Below, in pieces: positions 15,750 through 16,481 of a stretch of DNA of 16,481 nucleotides. The stretch is from Microcaldota archaeon (GTDB lineage Archaea; Micrarchaeota; Micrarchaeia; Micrarchaeales; CABMGC01). The stretch spans positions 1 through 16,481 of the forward strand of contig JAJYXH010000074.1 in assembly GCA_021791075.1 (NCBI GenBank). Direction: 5' to 3'. A program made the translations under genes and the position numbers. The notes beneath the pieces are model-generated. The model was given only the letters and a program-made list of their open reading frames with translations. It was not told where the DNA came from and ran no database searches. Each line of letters opens with the position of its first letter. Position 1 is the first letter of the stretch.

Positions 15750-16109
15750 ATGGAAAGGACTGAGATGCGCGGCATAGGCATAGACAGGGACATGGCGAGG
15801 GGCATAGCGAAGCTCGTCATCCTGAGCCAGATAAAGAAGAGCAGGACCTACCCGTACGCGCTTCTCAGGTGCATAAAGGGCCACCCGTTTCTCGGCAGGT
15901 TCGTGAGCAAGAGCGACGTCTATAACATAACCACGGCCCTTGAGAAGGACGGCTACATAAAGGGGAACGCCAGGGTGAGCGGAGGGAAGCTCCAGAAGAT
16001 CTACACAATAACCCCGGACGGGGCAGAGGTCGTGAAGAACAAGGACAGGATAATAAGGAGGACGATAAGCGACTTCAAGAAGCTGATAAAGGAGGAGTTT
16101 GATGAGTGA
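15750..16109 (+). CDS. PadR-type winged-helix transcriptional regulator
   Basis: A 119-residue protein whose core ILSQIKKSRTYPYALLRCIK ... VSKSDVYNITTALEKDGYIK ... KIYTITPDGAEVV matches the PadR winged helix: recognition helix (DVYNITTALEKDGYI), a wing with a basic patch (VSGGKLQKIYTI), and a C-terminal dimerisation helix (about 95-118). PadR proteins usually repress transporter or stress genes, often their own operon. It overlaps the next gene by 8 nt (ATGAGTGA), which encodes an ABC ATPase, so regulator and transporter are translated together; regulation of that transporter is the likely role. ATG 15765 (MRGIGIDRDM) is an equally possible start. The effector is unknown. Confidence 0.85.
   Translation: MERTEMRGIGIDRDMARGIAKLVILSQIKKSRTYPYALLRCIKGHPFLGRFVSKSDVYNITTALEKDGYIKGNARVSGGKLQKIYTITPDGAEVVKNKDRIIRRTISDFKKLIKEEFDE
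16091..16097 (+). promoter_or_regulatory. Shine-Dalgarno site for the ABC ATPase gene
   Basis: GGAGGAG lies 4 nt upstream of ATG 16102 inside the end of the PadR gene and supports that start. Other starts in this window mostly lack such a site. Confidence 0.6.
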
Positions 16110-16481
16110 TGCCGCGGCGGCCGTAGAGATACAGCATCTTGTCAAGAGGTTCGGCAGCCTCATGGCCGTAAACGACATAAACCTTGAGATAAAGAAGGGC
16201 GAGATATTCGGGCTGCTCGGCCCGAACGGCGCGGGGAAGAGCACCACCATAAACATGATCCTTGGGCTTCTGACCCCGACTTCGGGCAGGGTACTGGTCA
16301 ACGGCATAGACATGCAGAAGGATCCCCATGTGGCAAGGAACCAGATAGGGATAGTCACGCAGGAGACCGTAGTGGAACCGGAACTGACTGCGGAACAGAA
16401 CCTGATGATATTCGGCAAGCTTTACCATATCCCCGAACCGGAGCTGCACAGGGACATAGACTTCGCGCTTGAGCTTGCGGA
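16102..16481 (+). CDS. ABC transporter ATP-binding protein (partial, runs off right edge)
   Basis: The first 126 residues of an ABC ATPase starting MSDAAAAVEIQHLVKRFG. The Walker A GPNGAGKST is visible at about 39-47 (FGLLGPNGAGKSTTINMILG), followed by LTPTSGRVLVNGIDMQKDP, the typical next block of DrrA/CcmA-like exporters, and a Q-loop region (IGIVTQETVVEPELTAEQNL) at about 90-110. The signature and Walker B motifs lie beyond the window. It overlaps the PadR gene by 8 nt, and a membrane permease is expected immediately downstream. Substrate cannot be told; PadR-linked ABC pairs are often multidrug or lipid exporters, by analogy only. Confidence 0.92.
   Translation, partial: MSDAAAAVEIQHLVKRFGSLMAVNDINLEIKKGEIFGLLGPNGAGKSTTINMILGLLTPTSGRVLVNGIDMQKDPHVARNQIGIVTQETVVEPELTAEQNLMIFGKLYHIPEPELHRDIDFALELA

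Noticed and set aside
15729..16418. 229-residue antisense open frame opposite PadR and the ABC ATPase
   Set aside because: Both plus-strand genes are supported by clear family motifs; the antisense frame is a consequence of biased codon use.
1..16481. CRISPR array, transposase, integrase or rRNA
   Set aside because: No regularly spaced repeats, no recognisable mobile-element proteins and no rRNA-like sequence were seen.

Overview
The window looks archaeal. It carries an archaeal-type leucyl-tRNA synthetase, archaeal TATA boxes (TTTATATA type) at gene-specific distances, a tRNA-Gln with an A1-U72 pair and no encoded CCA, AGG/ATA-rich codon use, and a pilus-type secretion motor of the archaeal TadA/TadC kind. 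Base composition is near 50% GC. The pilin-like proteins and the compact tail-to-tail gene layout resemble DPANN/ARMAN-type (Micrarchaeota-like) genomes, but that placement is an inference from general resemblance, not a database match.

Left part (1-5425, + strand): a tightly packed operon (ATGA overlap, 1-nt gap, TAATG overlap) of the end of one unknown protein, a small pilin-like protein, and two very large surface proteins (709 and about 892 aa). All three complete products begin with a short K-G/A-Q/I motif followed by one hydrophobic helix, as in class III (type IV pilin) signal peptides. The large ones carry a PQQ-type beta-propeller and three LamG/concanavalin-like domains, each followed by a WWPL(D/N)G-x-x-NDY(G/S) motif.

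Middle part (5485-11262, - strand): a five-gene operon running tail-to-tail against the first, with gaps of 1-8 nt and one promoter at about 11300. In transcription order it encodes a winged-helix/coiled-coil protein, a VirB11/TadA/PilT-type secretion ATPase, an unknown Gln/Lys/Pro-rich linker protein, and two TadC/FlaJ/GspF-type membrane platform proteins. The simplest reading is that this motor assembles or secretes the pilin-like adhesins encoded opposite. No prepilin peptidase, FlaH-like protein or secretin is visible in the window.

Right part (11263-16481): a low-GC3 99-aa orphan gene with its own TATA box, tRNA-Gln(CUG) on the minus strand, a site-2-protease-like membrane metalloprotease on the plus strand diverging from the tRNA over one shared TATA element, the convergent leucyl-tRNA synthetase whose stop codon directly abuts that of the protease, and, divergent from it, a PadR-type regulator overlapping an ABC-transporter ATPase that runs off the end of the window.

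No CRISPR array, insertion sequence, rRNA or integrase was seen.
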